In this document: positions 46,089-57,819 of the stretch, in pieces | Numbering within the stretch: position 1 is the first letter of the stretch | Layout of the letters: each line of letters opens with the position of its first letter | Origin: Orientallactaga sibirica | Lineage: Eukaryota > Chordata > Mammalia > Rodentia > Dipodidae | Assembly: GCA_036365145.1 (NCBI GenBank) | Contig: JAEOAD010000018.1 | Span: forward strand, 10,274,501 to 10,338,500 | DNA: 64,000 nucleotides | Direction: 5' to 3' | The notes under the pieces: generated by a model | What the model saw: only the letters and a program-made list of their open reading frames with translations | Database searches by the model: none | What the model was told of the DNA's origin: nothing | Made by a program: the position numbers and the translations under genes

Positions 46089-46366
46089 GGGCTGGAGAGA
46101 TGGCTTAGGGGTTAAGGCGCCTGCCTCCTAAGCCTAAGAACGCTGGTTCCAATCTCCAGCAGTTCCAATCTCCAGGTCCCACATTTAGCCAGATGCAAAG
46201 TGACGCAAGGGCGCAATGCCGCACTTGACCACAAGGCGCACACATCTGGATTTCATTCTCAGCAGCTGAGACACTGCTGGCACACCCATCTCTGTCTTCC
46301 TCTCCCTCTCTCTCTCTATCTCTGTGTCTCTCAAAAAAATTTTTAAAACTTTAAAAAAATTTTAAA
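46089..46366 (+). mobile_element. B2-like SINE
   Basis: A GGGCTGGAGAGATGGCTTAG head and A-rich end. It landed at the L1's right-hand duplication, so AAAAAAAGAACACA stands on both sides of it. Confidence 0.94.
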
Positions 46367-46412
46367 AAAAGAACACATAATTTTATGGACCACCTGACTC
46401 AAATCACCACAC

Positions 46413-48109
46413 TGGGTGACTTAGACATTGTTAAGAACAACAACAACAAAAAAAGATAAGAACTCATTTCCTGAAAAGTTACTCTTATATAAGATGAACA
46501 TGCAGAGGGGTGGAATAAGTTGATCAGTGAGTACAATATTATTGTTTGAGAGGAGAAATAAGTTGAAACAACAGGATCAATTATAATATTAAGATATAAT
46601 TATAACTACTATAGTTTAATAATTCAATTATAATACTGCATTCTGTATTTGAAAATAGCCAAAAGAAAGGAATTTGGATGGACTCATCAAAAGAAATGCT
46701 AATTGGCCTGAACTGATCACTATCCAAGTTGATCACTACTAAAATGTCATCAAAATATCACTTAAAATATGTACTTAAAAATATGCACAAGTATTACATG
46801 TCAATAGTTCTTTAACTTTTAAGATATGATCATGAATTTAGAGTTTAGGCTGTTTATATGAAGGTTCTGATATGAACAGAAATGGTGTAACACATCAAAA
46901 AATAATCTAAAGAATGGTAAACATGAAAGCATGTGAGAATTCAGAGAGCAAATAAGTTGCCCCACTGAGTTATGAGGGATAATTTTAAGGAGGAGAGTGG
47001 GAGCTTTAGACTGGGAGGATGAATGGATGCAGAGCAATCCTTAGGAAACAAACAAACAAACAAAAAGACAGAGGCATGGTACTTGCATTAGAGGTTTGAA
47101 GCTTGGACACGTCCACAGATGAAATGGAAGGATGGATATAAATCAGTGACAGGTTCACGGCTCTCAGCATCCTTCACAAGATTGGCTGAATGTTTTACCA
47201 GCACCGACCTACTGAGAAATTCAGAAAATACATGATGGCCGTGCCCTCACTGTTTAATGACATGACCAAAGCTCAGACCACACAGAATTTTCATCTCCGA
47301 GAACTGGTTCCTGAATACCAAGGCTGAGTCAAAAAAATTACAGGTGAGAGACAAACTAGCAAAAAGTACCTAGAATTTGTCCACTGCTGAGGTTCCACTC
47401 CCTGAAAATGGTTAAGGAGAAAGTGCACCAATGAGCTTTTCAATTTTGTTGCATTCGCACCTTGCTCAGGGGAAGTTTGTGGAGATCCTTTGAACCTGTA
47501 GAAATACAGATGGAAATATCAAGGTTGATGTTGGGTGGTTTGACAGAGAGAAGTCACACTGGGAAATTGAGTGCTTTGAAATCAACTCATCTCAAAAAAA
47601 AAAAAAAATCCTGCAAAGTCAAAGCTTAAATAAAGCTAGGAAGGTACTGTTCACAGCCTAACTTACTAGATCCTCTTCCTAAGTTAAAAAACGAGGAAAA
47701 GCATTCCTTTGGGTATATCTCTCCTTAAAGTTTCTCTCTTTCACCATTTTTGTAGTGTACAGGAAGATCTCATGTCTTAAGTCTCCCATTTATCACTACA
47801 GCTGAAAGCAAAGCAGACACCTGGCTGCTCAGTCTGTTAGTGCCAAATCTGGCCTCTTCTAAATGCCACAGTTCTCCAACAGCAAAAGGTGCCACTAGAC
47901 AAAGGGCCAAGCAGGACAAAGATGGTGAAAACTGAATTTTTAGCTGACTTTAAAGATAAGCCAGGTTTATATTAGATCCTCTTTGATTAAGCAAAAAAGA
48001 TTTCTCACTGTGCCCAAAGTTAAATTCCCTGTAGGGACATCAATCCCATATGCCCCTTGTGTGAGAGAACAGCCACCAACTTCCATACCACATTCATGCA
48101 GTTCTAGAA
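46413..48109. other. mostly unique sequence
   Basis: No recognised interspersed repeat. There is an (AAAC)n stretch at 47048-47062 and an A-run at 47595-47610. A short open frame at 47190-47327 is described separately. Confidence 0.4.
47190..47327 (+). pseudogene. unrecognised 45-codon open frame, possible gene fragment
   Basis: The frame starts ATG at 47190 and ends TGA at 47325-47327. Its codon choice looks protein-like, with a mixed composition including stretches KFRKYMMAVPSLFND and HLRELVPEYQG. I do not recognise the family. No splice sites or upstream exons are evident. A poly-A run at 47595-47610 lies 270 bases downstream, which would allow a processed pseudogene, but I find no matching duplication. 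A frame this short can easily occur by chance. Confidence 0.15.
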
Positions 48110-48905
48110 AGTGCTATGCAAGATGCTGGGAGAGCAAGTAATGAACAGTCTTAAAAAGCTGTGAGTGGATCCTGTGAGCCACACAACCGACCAGCCAGGC
48201 AAGATAGGCCGGCCCGTGGCACTTCATTTGTGGGGGTAATCAACTGCTTTCTAATTGGATTGGAGGCCTATTCCAATCCACAGAAGGGAATGTGTTACTA
48301 GTACTGAAAAAATCTCCTCAAAAGTCTCTGGCTAAGGAGGTCATAGGCCCTAGGGGGAAAGCTTCTACTGTTGTCTGGCTAAATGGGTGTGTTGTACTGT
48401 AGCAGACAGCTTCAGGTTTGCTGAGATGAACTTCCAAACCAGGCACAGTTATGGAGGAAGGGATATTTATTGACACTTACAGACACAGGGAAAGTTCTAT
48501 AATGGTCGAAGTTGGCCCCCTCTTAAAGGACTAGGCAGAGAAAAGAAAAACCCAAAAGCTGAAAGCAAAACCACACAGCACACTTCAGGAACTCCAGGAG
48601 GAACTCAGGCACTTTGTGTATCTTTAGATTGGAAAGTCAAATCCACCATCACACTTTAGGGCTGGATGGCCCAGTGACAACTCCTCCAGCCAGGTGGCTG
48701 GAAATCCAAGAAGTTTTAATAAACTCCTGAATCTATTGTGGGGCATTTATCAAACTCTCACGTGTGCCCCTCAAATTGACCTCTAAATGTTCCTGTTTCT
48801 ACATAGAACTGGTCTCACTTTTGATCATATAAGCTTCTTTTCCTAAATGGCAGTAACTACTGGGGAACTCAAAACTAAGTTTTCACAGGATATTGTAATA
48901 TTATG
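48110..48905 (+). mobile_element. L1 3' UTR fragment (Lx-like) split by an LTR
   Basis: Left part: GCCACACAACCGACCAGCC, GGAGGTCATAGGCCCTAG. Right part: CCTCAAATTGACCTC, GGTCTCACTTTTGATCATA, AAGCTTCTTTTCC. These blocks follow the same order as 34600-35060 and 60640-62222. An LTR at 48398-48760 interrupts it. Confidence 0.82.
48398..48760 (+). mobile_element. LTR, second copy of the 6420 family
   Basis: It begins TGTAGCAGACAGCTTCAGGT like the 6420-6805 copy and shares CAGTTATGGAGGAAGGGATA and CACACTTCAGGAACTCCA. It ends ...CAAACTCTCA. The expected 5-bp duplication is not clear (TGTAC versus CGTGT). Orientation is taken to match the first copy. Confidence 0.8.
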
Positions 48906-50108
48906 TATTGTGATATTTAGATTATTTACATATGTATAGTATCCATAAGTGAACAGGTTCTAATCTTCTCAAATCTCTTTTCTTTCTGGACATAATCTTG
49001 AAATAATCTCAAATAACAATTAATTTTTACTCATTACATTAAGTTAATATGGATCAGACTAACATACAAATGTAAATTTAACACTAATAAATACATTACA
49101 TGTTTTCGTATGCTATTTGTGCTTGACACTTCTACGGATACATTGAATATTCGGTTATACTCAGTCTAGATGTACAGGATGGGTAGGTATTACAAGTCAA
49201 AGCAAGTGCATTCAGAGGCTCAAACGAATGAGAAGAGGCATACAGTCTGGCTGAGTTTACAAAGTGAACAGACTATAGGTACAGATGAAGGAGAGTAAGT
49301 TGTCAACACTAGTGGTGTTAAAGCTCCCCCCTTTTCTCTGTATTTTAGATAGAGGCCTCCAAGTGGCCACAAACTTGACCTTTGCATTCTCTATGTTCAC
49401 TTCACCATCACGTGGCCCCCTTCTGATGTGGGTCACTTCCAGAAAGTCAGACCTATACTTGCTCAATCTCATGATGTGGTTTTGCAAGTGAGACTTCTGG
49501 TCCCTCTCACAAATAGACATGAGTGTGAAGATTGGCCCATACTTCCTTTCTCCTAAGTATTTCATAATCAAGACATTTCATCAAATACTAAAGGAACACC
49601 AATATTTAGAACATACTTTGTGCCTTCTGAAGACAGTGAGGATGCATTTTCAATGTCATAGCAGGTTGCTAAGGAGACCTGAAAGCAATATCCTTCCTGA
49701 AAGGAATTAGAAAACCAGCTCTATCCCTTCCCACACAGTCTTGCTGTAAAATAAGACTCAGGGTCATTTCAGACCCTATTATTCTGCTTCTGTAATGGCA
49801 ATGATAATAAAAATACACTTTTTATTTGTTACACAATTTTTCATCTGTGATCTTCTAAATAAATAAGGTTAAATGAAATTTCTCATGGGAGGTGAAAGAT
49901 ATCAACTAACTTATGATCTGTTCTTCTATCCTTGATACCAAAGATGATTTCCTGGAGGGCAAAACAGCTGGTGGGACTAAGAACTGGAAAACATATGATA
50001 GGTGTGAGTTAAGAGGAAGGGTAGAAAAAGGCGGAACTTAGATTATAGGAATCCTTGTCCTCGTCCTCTACGAAATTCATGAGGTTCTCAGAAGAAAAGT
50101 GGAGTCTT
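48906..50108. other. unique sequence, no feature recognised
   Basis: No supported gene or repeat. The opposing open frames at 49257-49571 (-, 104 codons) and 49285-49491 (+) overlap each other and lack motifs. Confidence 0.4.
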
Positions 50109-50460
50109 GGGCTGGGGAGATGAGTCAGTGGATAAAATACTTGCCACACAAGTGTGAGGAACTAAGTTTGGACTCCCAGAACCCATGTATGCTGGATGAG
50201 GTTTCACACATCTGCAATCCCAGAGCTTCCAAGGCAAGATGGGAGATGGAGAAGGGAGAACCCCCAGAAGTTCTGGGGCCAGATTGCCTATGTATACAAG
50301 AGTGAATGACAAAAAAACCTACCGCAAGCAAAGTGGATGAGAGGACCACCACCCAAGTTGTTCTCTGACACATGCACCGTGGCACAAACTCATCCACGCT
50401 CACACATATAGACATGCACACCTGCATGCATACAAACAAGTATTCTTTAAAAAATAAAAA
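50109..50460 (+). mobile_element. B3-like SINE
   Basis: GGGCTGGGGAGATGAGTCAG head, GGTTTCACACATCTGCAATC, a CA-rich tail (50396-50430) and an A-rich end. It is diverged. Confidence 0.75.
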
Positions 50461-51719
50461 AAATAATCAAATGAGTTGAATACATCCCCTTTGATTATAT
50501 AATCATTACCCTAACAAAGGCTTCACAAAACTGTTTCAAAGCTTTATTTAATCCAGAGACTTTCAAACATTTTGGTCACAGATACTGTTCTCGCTTGTGT
50601 AACTCTATATGAGAGTTCTGTGATATATACTCTGGAGAAATGGTGCTTTGAAGTTAGGGAAAGTGAAGTAGAGACTGACCTACATTTTGGCAAAAAAGAA
50701 AAGGAGACATACCAGCACTCCTATCAAACATAAAGGTTAATTTACAATGTCCTTCTCAGAGATCATTTTAGAAGCACAGCATACATGATGAAGTGTCTGG
50801 ATGAAGTTAATGATGTCAGCAATTTACTTTGAAAAGTGTCAAAAACAAACTGAGTTGATGGATGGATGGCAGAAGGAGGATGGATGAAGGAATGGGTTTG
50901 TAAGAAAATAAATATAACAAAATGTTAATTGTAGACTCTATGTGGTAGGTATACTGGCTATTCACTGTAATTTTAAACATCTTTGAATGTTTGACCATAT
51001 TTCAGGTTAAATGTTGGAAAACTTGAATGCATATTCAGTCAACACTTGCATAAGGTAGGGCTTAGTTTCTTCCTCTTGGGAGGACTGGTTCGATTGTCAG
51101 CTTTCCATTATATAGTCCTTATCTGTTGGCCTGGAGCCAACTAGACTAGGCTGAATACATTGCTTACATATATCATCTCTTGTTTTAAACCAACATGAAT
51201 GGAAGTTTAAGTATATCCATTTTAGTGATGAGACAATTGGGACTTCATGAAATTGCATCATAACAAAAATCACTCTTGCTAAGCCTTTAAAAAAATTTTA
51301 AATAAAAAGCAGGCATAAAATACAATTACAATGCAAGAAAGATGCAACAAATTAAAAAAAAAAAAAAACAAGGGGCTTGTGTTTTGTTCAGGGGGCAGCT
51401 GGTTCAATATGATTATCTAAACCATGCAGTTCATAATTTATTACAGTTCCAAACAAAAGTCACCACGGGGAGGAAATGAAGGTGAGGCATGACACTTGCA
51501 CTGTCACACAGTGCTCTTCAAAGTGCTTTACTATTGGCTGTGGCACCTCCACAGGCCAGGGAAGATGAAGCTACATTCAGATAAGGAAGGAAAGTCAGTT
51601 GCTAAGCATTCTTTACTAAGTGTTGAAGATGCCAAAATTATCATTCCCTCCTCACATCCCGTTCTTCATGAAGGTAAACTTGGCAGTACTCACGGGGAGT
51701 GTCCCTCTCCTCTTTCTCC
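50461..51719. other. mostly unique sequence
   Basis: An A-run lies at 51354-51368. A weak minus-strand MIR-like block (CCATTTTAGTGATGAGACAA) lies at 51217-51236. No gene is supported. Confidence 0.4.
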
Positions 51720-51960
51720 TCTGTGTCAGTCAGCTTTCTATCTCTGACAAAATACAGGAGATAATCAACTTATGGGGGGAAAGGTTTATTTGAGCTTGTG
51801 GTGTCAGAGGTTTCAGTGCATGGTCACTTGGCCTTGTCACTTTAGCACATCACCCAAGAGTGCACATTGGGGAGGTCTGTTCACCCTGTGGAAGCTGGGA
51901 AGCAAGTAGAGAAGAGAGCAGCACCCTCATAGTGCCCAGAGCTTTAGGAGCTCCTTAACT
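51720..51960 (-). mobile_element. MaLR-type LTR, partial
   Basis: TCAGTCAGCTTTCTATCTCTG, ACAAAATACAGGAGATAATC and GGGAAAGGTTTATTTGAGC resemble the 3' half of MT-type LTRs read on the minus strand. The other half is not recognisable. Confidence 0.6.
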
Positions 51961-53168
51961 AAAATCTATGTATTGCCCTCATTGTGCAGGCTTGTCTTAT
52001 AGTTTGGAGAAACTAATCATTTGTAGGGAGAAGTAGAAGAATTGAAGTTAGTTTTGTACCCCTGAAGAGCTAAGATTTCCAGACAGGTGGAAGAGGTGGG
52101 TATTTTACCTAGGGAGAACAGAGTGACCCTTAACATGATTGGTGGAAGCCCCCCATGTTATTTGCAGTGTTAGGACACCATAAACTTCAAGGTTATATTT
52201 TTATCAGGAGGCAGAAGTTGTTTCTTCTGTAGCTGAAAGGAAAATTTTGGGGTTTTTCTTGGCATTGGGGCTGGGTGAGAGGTTAAGCACAAAATGGTGG
52301 AGTACCCAAAATGGAGTCACATTAGTCAAACATTGATCAAGTTTGTCTTTGTCCCTTCAAGGGCTGATTGGTCTGGGCTAGGGGCTAGCTCAAAAAGAGG
52401 CCAGCCATGATGTCAAGTTTAAGGCTGAGCTTGACCAACCAGAATTCCAGGATCAGATATAAGCCTTAATTTTAGGAAAGGTGAAATCCTTTCCAGAGAA
52501 GGACTCAGGTTATTTTTGGAAAAACAGATTAGGCAAGAGATAAGTAGGAGCCAGATTCTTCTCTGATTTCTAGCAAAGTGTAGACTGTAAGGGCAGGCCC
52601 AAAAACATTGCTGCTGTTTACCATAACTGTCTCAGTGTGGGTGATAGAAACTAGAGAGAAACAAAATGTTCCCCAGTAAGTTTAGGAGACACTAAACAGA
52701 AAAGGGCTTTTGAAAATTCTGCTCTATAGTGTAAGTGAGCTCTTCTTTAATATTCTTTGGGAACTATAATATAGAAGTGACTATTGTTTGTTTTCTGAAT
52801 ATGTGGACATGTTTTTTGAATGTGAAATTTCTTTGCCATCTTTTCAGTGACATGTCTAGGCAGCAGATTCCTTTACTGCACAGCCCTCATAGGGAAGTGT
52901 ACCTCAGATAGACCTGCTGAAGCAGGTGATACATCTGTCTGCAGGTGGTGAAGGATCCAAATCACTGGATCAGATGCAGGGTAAGATGAATAGAATGTTG
53001 GCACAGAGCTGGCAGTGGCATGGGACAGATGTCTTTGCTTCTCATGGATATGTGAACACAGGTAAGTTACCTAACTGCTCTGCTCATCAGCCCATGATAT
53101 CAATCAAAACAGTTTTCCATGCCGAGACCTTTGACTATTCTGGAGGGTCCAAGAACAGATATTGCTAT
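51961..53168. other. unique or unclassified sequence
   Basis: No gene supported. Because it lies between two MaLR LTRs in opposite orientation, part of it could be decayed retroelement sequence, but I recognise no coding motif. Confidence 0.35.
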
Positions 53169-53466
53169 GTTTTGAGTCTTAAAATGTCTCTCACAGCACA
53201 TGTGTTTGAACACTTGGTCCAAAGGTGGTGAGGTATTAGGGATGGTGGAACCTTTAGGACATAGGAAAGAATTTGAGGATATGATCCTAAACCTGATTAT
53301 GGCCTGTTCTCTGTTTTCTGTCTTGCCATGATGGGAAAAACAGTAGCTTTGTGCTCTAGCCACCACCCCTTCCCCACAGGAAAAAGTAAACCTGCACCAA
53401 AACAAACCTTGCCTCCCTTCCCTCCAGAGGTTGTTCCAGCCAGGAATTTTGTCACAGCAGTGAGAC
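53169..53466 (+). mobile_element. ORR1/MT-like MaLR LTR
   Basis: GTGTTTGAACACTTGGTCCA, TGGTGGAACCTTTAGGACA, TCTTGCCATGATGGGAAA and TTTTGTCACAGCAGTGAGAC follow the order of rodent ORR1/MT LTRs. The 122-codon open frame on the minus strand over it is LTR sequence. Confidence 0.75.
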
Positions 53467-53665
53467 AATGAAGATCAATGGGAATGGTCAGCCTGCCTGA
53501 AGGCTAATAGAAATGTGTCACTGACAGTCTCCACATCTAGAGACAATCCTGACCTCAGCCATTATGCAAGAAGATCAGGGTTGAGTTTGGGCTGTTTCAG
53601 CCCTGAAATCTCAAAGGATATAGGAATCTTTAGCCCAGACAATGAAAGTCCTTGGTTTTAGGACT

Positions 53666-53669
<4 letters not shown>

Positions 53670-53712
<43 letters not shown>

Positions 53713-55144
53713 TTTTACTGTTTAAATATTTTTATTGGGAACTTTAATGTATGGTCATACAGCAAACTGGTTATATTCCCGTTGAGTTATCCTCCTTTTG
53801 TCCCTTCTCTCCCACCCCCATTCTGTTGGATACCCTATTAGGTGGGTGGATAGGTAATCACTGTCAGATCATGAATGCACTAGTAGATCATGTGCGGAAG
53901 ACAATGCCCATAGGGTGCTTTCCTACAATCGTTCTGTTGCCTCTCCACAATGTTCCTTGAACCTTAGAGAGAATGGGGATAGTCTCTAGTGTTGATTTCT
54001 TTCCATCCTCTGAATTTCTTCTTTGTGAGTTTTCACTCTCCTCAGTGTCTACTGCCATGTTTCTGGAGGAGGGTCTTGGGCTAACAATGAGAGTAGCACT
54101 CATATTGAATCCACCACTTCCTCTGTAATGTTTCCTGGGCCTTGGCAGGTGTGATGGAGATGACGTCCCATGCTAAGAAGTCTACTATCCTGTCATTCTG
54201 ATGGGTATTGGGTCTCCCTGTATTTGCCACCATCTATAAAAAGCAGTCTAGAGCCAAGAGTGAGAATATCATGGATCAGCAGGGATAAGCAGAATTTAGA
54301 ATATTTTTTGATGGGCAAAGCGTCTTATCTATTTGGCCAAAGAACAGAGCAGGTTTTCCTCTAGTGTCTATGAGCTTTCAGGCCACAGGCTTATAACCTG
54401 CTCCTTGTATCACTTTTTGCCCCTGAGTATCCTCCTCTCCTTCCCTCTATAATGAGTATTTTGACTTTACCTTATTTTAAAATACTCTGTATATTTATTT
54501 TTGTTCCCCTATTTATATTTATGAATTAGCACTATAGAAATCTACTTTTTTGTTAGCTAAAATATATAACCCTGGCTGGGCATAGTGGTGCACAGATTCA
54601 ACCCCAGAACGTGGGAGGCAGAGGTGAGAGGATCGCTGTGAGTTCAAGGCCAGTCTGGAACTACAGAGTGAGATCCAGGTCAGCCTGATCTAGAGTGAGA
54701 CCTTACCTTTAAAAAACTTTTTAAAAAGATTATAACAAAGAGAAAGGGAGAGAGAGAGAGAGAAAGAAAGAAAGAAAGAGAGAAAGAAAGAAAGAAAATA
54801 TGTAAGTTAATTTGGGAAGAAGTACCTGGGGGTGGATAAGCTTTACCATAAATCCATAGGCTGGTAAGTCCCAGGACCAGAATTGGGTCACCCTCCCCAC
54901 TGCAACACACACAGTGAGGTGTTGGTCAGGGATGTCCATGAGGCCCCTTATAGACTTGATTACTCACCAGAACTAGATGGTAAGACCCTATTTATAATGA
55001 CACCACAGATTGTGGTAGCAAGATATTGAGACGTCAAGCTAGAATGGAGATGGAAGCAAGCTCCCTGCTGGCTTGCTGTCCTGGTGCTGGGAAATATTAC
55101 ATGAGCTGCAAGGGATAAAAAGTCACCAGAGTGTAAATAAGCAG
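53670..55144 (-). mobile_element. L1 insertion with 5' inversion, carrying a B1
   Basis: A 17-bp exact duplication TGGTTTTAGGACTTTAT (53653-53669 and 55145-55161) brackets the insertion. The left part (53670 to about 54560) is an L1 3' UTR on the minus strand with its tail turned into (TTTA)n at 53668-53714. The right part (about 54800-55144) reads as L1 3' UTR on the plus strand and matches 60770-60990 (AACTAGATG.TAAGACCCTA). A B1 at 54573-54735 sits at the junction. This fits an inverted (twin-primed) L1. Confidence 0.75.
54573..54735 (+). mobile_element. B1 SINE
   Basis: GGCTGGGCATAGTGGTGCAC, GTGGGAGGCAGAGGTGAGAG and GAGTGAGACCTTACC are B1 on the plus strand. The A-rich tail runs into a purine tract at 54736-54796 made of AG and AAAG units. 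Confidence 0.9.
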
Positions 55145-55161
55145 TGGTTTTAGGACTTTAT

Positions 55162-55929
55162 ATTAAGCCCATAGTTTAGGACTGTGTGGCCAATATTTTA
55201 ATATGCACTTTCTTTAAGCGACCCAAGCTCCATGAGAAACAATTGCACACTCACATAACCTTAGAATTTCTGGTACCGAGTTCTGTGGCCGAGACCATGA
55301 TCACCTTCACTAGACATCCCATTCACACTTGAAAACTGCAGTTTGGCCTGTTTTCACCTGGTTGCTATGGTTCTCCTGCTGTAAGCATTCCTTAACCTTT
55401 GGTGTTGGTTATATATCCTCAGGGTTCTTCATGCACGATGACTCTGGGTAGTCTAAGTAGGAAACCAACTGGTGGAAAGCATATTGGTTAATACAGGGTT
55501 TCTAAAGAGATCAGAGAACCAGACTTGGTGGCTACATGACTAAGAAAAATGTAAACCAGAGAACTCTGGTCCCCAGCTGCCATTGTTTCTAGGTATTCCA
55601 AAGCTGGGACCCAGGTGTTGCTGCCAATATACCATCTATGCTGCCTATGAAAGCAGATTACACTGCTGTTACTCTCCCTCTGTCTCTTCTAGACTATAAG
55701 AAGTTAGTACTGCCCTTTTTGGTGACCTCTGTATTCTCATTTAACATTTGGAGACAGTTCTGAATGAGGGATCCTTGATCATTTATGGCTTTCTCGGAAT
55801 TTGACTCTGAAATAAGGTCTAGTAGGCAAGTGATTTGTTAAAGAAGGACTGAATAATATAAAAAATGCAATATATGCTATAAAATTAATCTAAAATATCT
55901 AAAATCAAATATCTAGAACATGAGAATCA
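55162..55929. other. unique sequence with an LTR-like end
   Basis: AATACAGGGTTTCTAAAGAG near 55490 resembles the reverse complement of an ERVL/MaLR LTR terminus. The 42 bases at 55479-55520 recur exactly at 56321-56362. No gene is supported. Confidence 0.4.
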
Positions 55930-56037
55930 AAATATTTGATTCCCATTGGAGTTCTAAAGTGGAATGGGGGAGGGGAGGGAAATATCATGTGTTTTTTGTA
56001 AGTATAGAAGTTGTCAATAAAAAATAATAATTAAAAA
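55930..56037 (+). mobile_element. L1 3' end, severely 5'-truncated
   Basis: GGGGGAGGGGAGGGAAATATC and TATAGAAGTTGTCAATAAAA are the last bases of the L1 3' UTR, followed by an A-rich tail. AGAATCA flanks it at 55923-55929 and 56038-56044. Confidence 0.82.
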
Positions 56038-56192
56038 AGAATCAGTTTGTTATATTATAAAACTACAATGAAAACATCTTGGATTTATATATGATACTAA
56101 ACAGAGGAATGTTCTTACCTAAAAAGGATTTCCAAAAAATTACAGAACTCCCAACAAAATTTGTCAGAAAAATAAAAAGTCTTTTCCTTTTT

Positions 56193-56438
56193 TAAAAAAA
56201 AATTTGTTTTTATTTATTTATTTGACAGAGAAAGAGGGAGAGAGAGAGAGAGAGAGGGAGAATGGGTGCACCAGGGCCTCTAGCTATTGCAAACGAACTC
56301 CAGGTGCATGCACCCCCTATGCATATTGGTTAATACAGGGTTTCTAAAGAGATCAGAGAACCTGGTCCTGGGGAATCGCACCTGGGTCCTTTGGCTTTGC
56401 AGGCAAATGCCTTAACAGCTAAGCCATCCCATCAGCCC
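56193..56438 (-). mobile_element. B2-like SINE with an internal foreign patch
   Basis: TCTTTTCCTTTTT duplicates flank it (56180-56192 and 56439-56451). The element follows the family layout except that 56321-56362 replaces the usual CATCTGGCTTACATGGGT part with 42 bases identical to 55479-55520. After the patch the SINE resumes at TGGTCCTGGGGAATCG. Confidence 0.92.
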
Positions 56439-56439
56439 T

Positions 56440-57010
56440 CTTTTCCTTTTTATTAACAATTTCATACATGTAAATAATTTCTTTTATCCCACTCCCAGTT
56501 AACCCCTTCTGATGGGTATTAGTTCCCTTATACATTCCATGTCTTTTTTTTTTTTTTTTTGGTTTTCCGAGGTAGGGTCTCACTCTAGCCCAGGCTGACC
56601 TGGAATTCACTCTGTATTCTCAGGTTGGCCTTGAACTCACAGTGATCCTCCTACCTCTGCCTCCCAAGTGCTGGGATTAAAGGCATGTGCCCCCACACCT
56701 GGCTCCATGTCTTTTTTTTTATTAACCTATTATTTAGTTAACATTGTTTGTAAAAGCATGTGTGTGGAATTATTTACTGGAACATGGGTAACATACCAGT
56801 GGCATGAAGCATATGACTTCATCTCGCTGAGCAACTGCTTCATCATCCACCACTCCATCCCTGCTTAGTGCTTTTCCTTCCCATTATTCTGTCCTCTACT
56901 TTCATGTCTCACGTGTTCTACCCCGCCCCCTTAACACGTCTTCCCCTCCCTCCCCTGGCCTCTCTCTAAGGTTAATAGCCTTCACAGACATAATTTTCTT
57001 ATTTTTATAT
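56440..57010 (-). mobile_element. L1 3' UTR fragment split by a B1
   Basis: TTATTAACAATTTCATACATG and, after the B1, GGAATTATTTACTGGAACATG and TAACATACCAGTGGCATG follow the reverse complement of a rodent L1 3' UTR. The right end is approximate. Confidence 0.7.
56550..56704 (-). mobile_element. B1 SINE
   Basis: Reverse-complement B1 (GAGGTAGGGTCTCACTCTAG, GTGCTGGGATTAAAGGCATG). CCATGTCTTTTTTTT flanks both sides (56538 and 56705). Confidence 0.95.
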
Positions 57011-57119
57011 TTAAACGTTATGATATTTCTTATCTAAAATTTCTTTAATTGCTTGACAAATGCACATACTAAAAGTTATCTACCTAACACTCAAATTTAA
57101 CTGGGTTTTCTGTAATTTA

Positions 57120-57230
57120 TTTGCAAAGTCCAGTAACCATATATTTAAGTTCCTTAACTTCTCTGATTGGAAATTTCCTTATCTGTGGAAATGTCTTCTC
57201 TCATGAGTCCCCAGGACAGGTTCTGTTATT
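57120..57230 (+). repeat. MIR SINE
   Basis: AAGTTCCTTAACTTCTCTG and AAATTTCCTTATCTGTGGAA match the MIR core on the plus strand. The following bases to 57819 hold no recognised feature. Confidence 0.55.
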
Positions 57231-57819
57231 CCCAACGTAGCAACACAGGAAACAAGACAGTCTGCACAGGACATGGCGTGGGTGTTTTCATGTTTTACTG
57301 CTTTTCTGAAGAGTGATCCAAGGGGATTGTTCTTTTATCAGATAGAAACCTGTAAGGCACAGGTAGAGACAGTCAATGCATCTATTGTGTTCCAGCTGGC
57401 TGCCACCCCTACTGCTGGCACACACGTCTTTGCTGAGATTTGTCCTCAGCTGACAGGAACTTCCTACTGGCAAGGATAGGAAGCTCTGCTGGTGTATTCT
57501 TCCCCATGACTCCCGCCCCTTGCCTCTTCCACCCAAGACATTGAATAAAAAACCTCAGATCTGCCTAACTGAGCAGCTCCTTCTTCTGGGACTTGTTAGC
57601 TCTCAAGCCAAAGTTCTGGGGAAGCTGATGAAAAGTGATGTTTAGATCACATTCGAAACTACAATAACAATAGTCCCGTGAATATTTAAATTGACAAATA
57701 ATTATAGCCTTGGTAATTTTCAAAATGTTCCAACTGCATTGTTTCTAAGGATTGTAGTAAGAGGGGGAACTTAATATTTGGTCTTGGATCTTAAAAAGAA
57801 ACCTGTTTTTTATTAGCTT

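Larger units (their letters stand above)
45476..46412 (-). mobile_element. ERVL/MaLR-type LTR split by an L1 tail and a SINE
   Basis: TTGTGGTTACCTGCTCATTG, GAAAAGGTTTATTTTGGC, GGCTATAACACCCATTAAGC and, after the insertions, ATGGACCACCTGACTCAAAT ... CACCACA form one LTR. It is related to the copy at 61070-61404. Two later insertions lie at 45789-46080 and 46089-46366. Confidence 0.75.
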
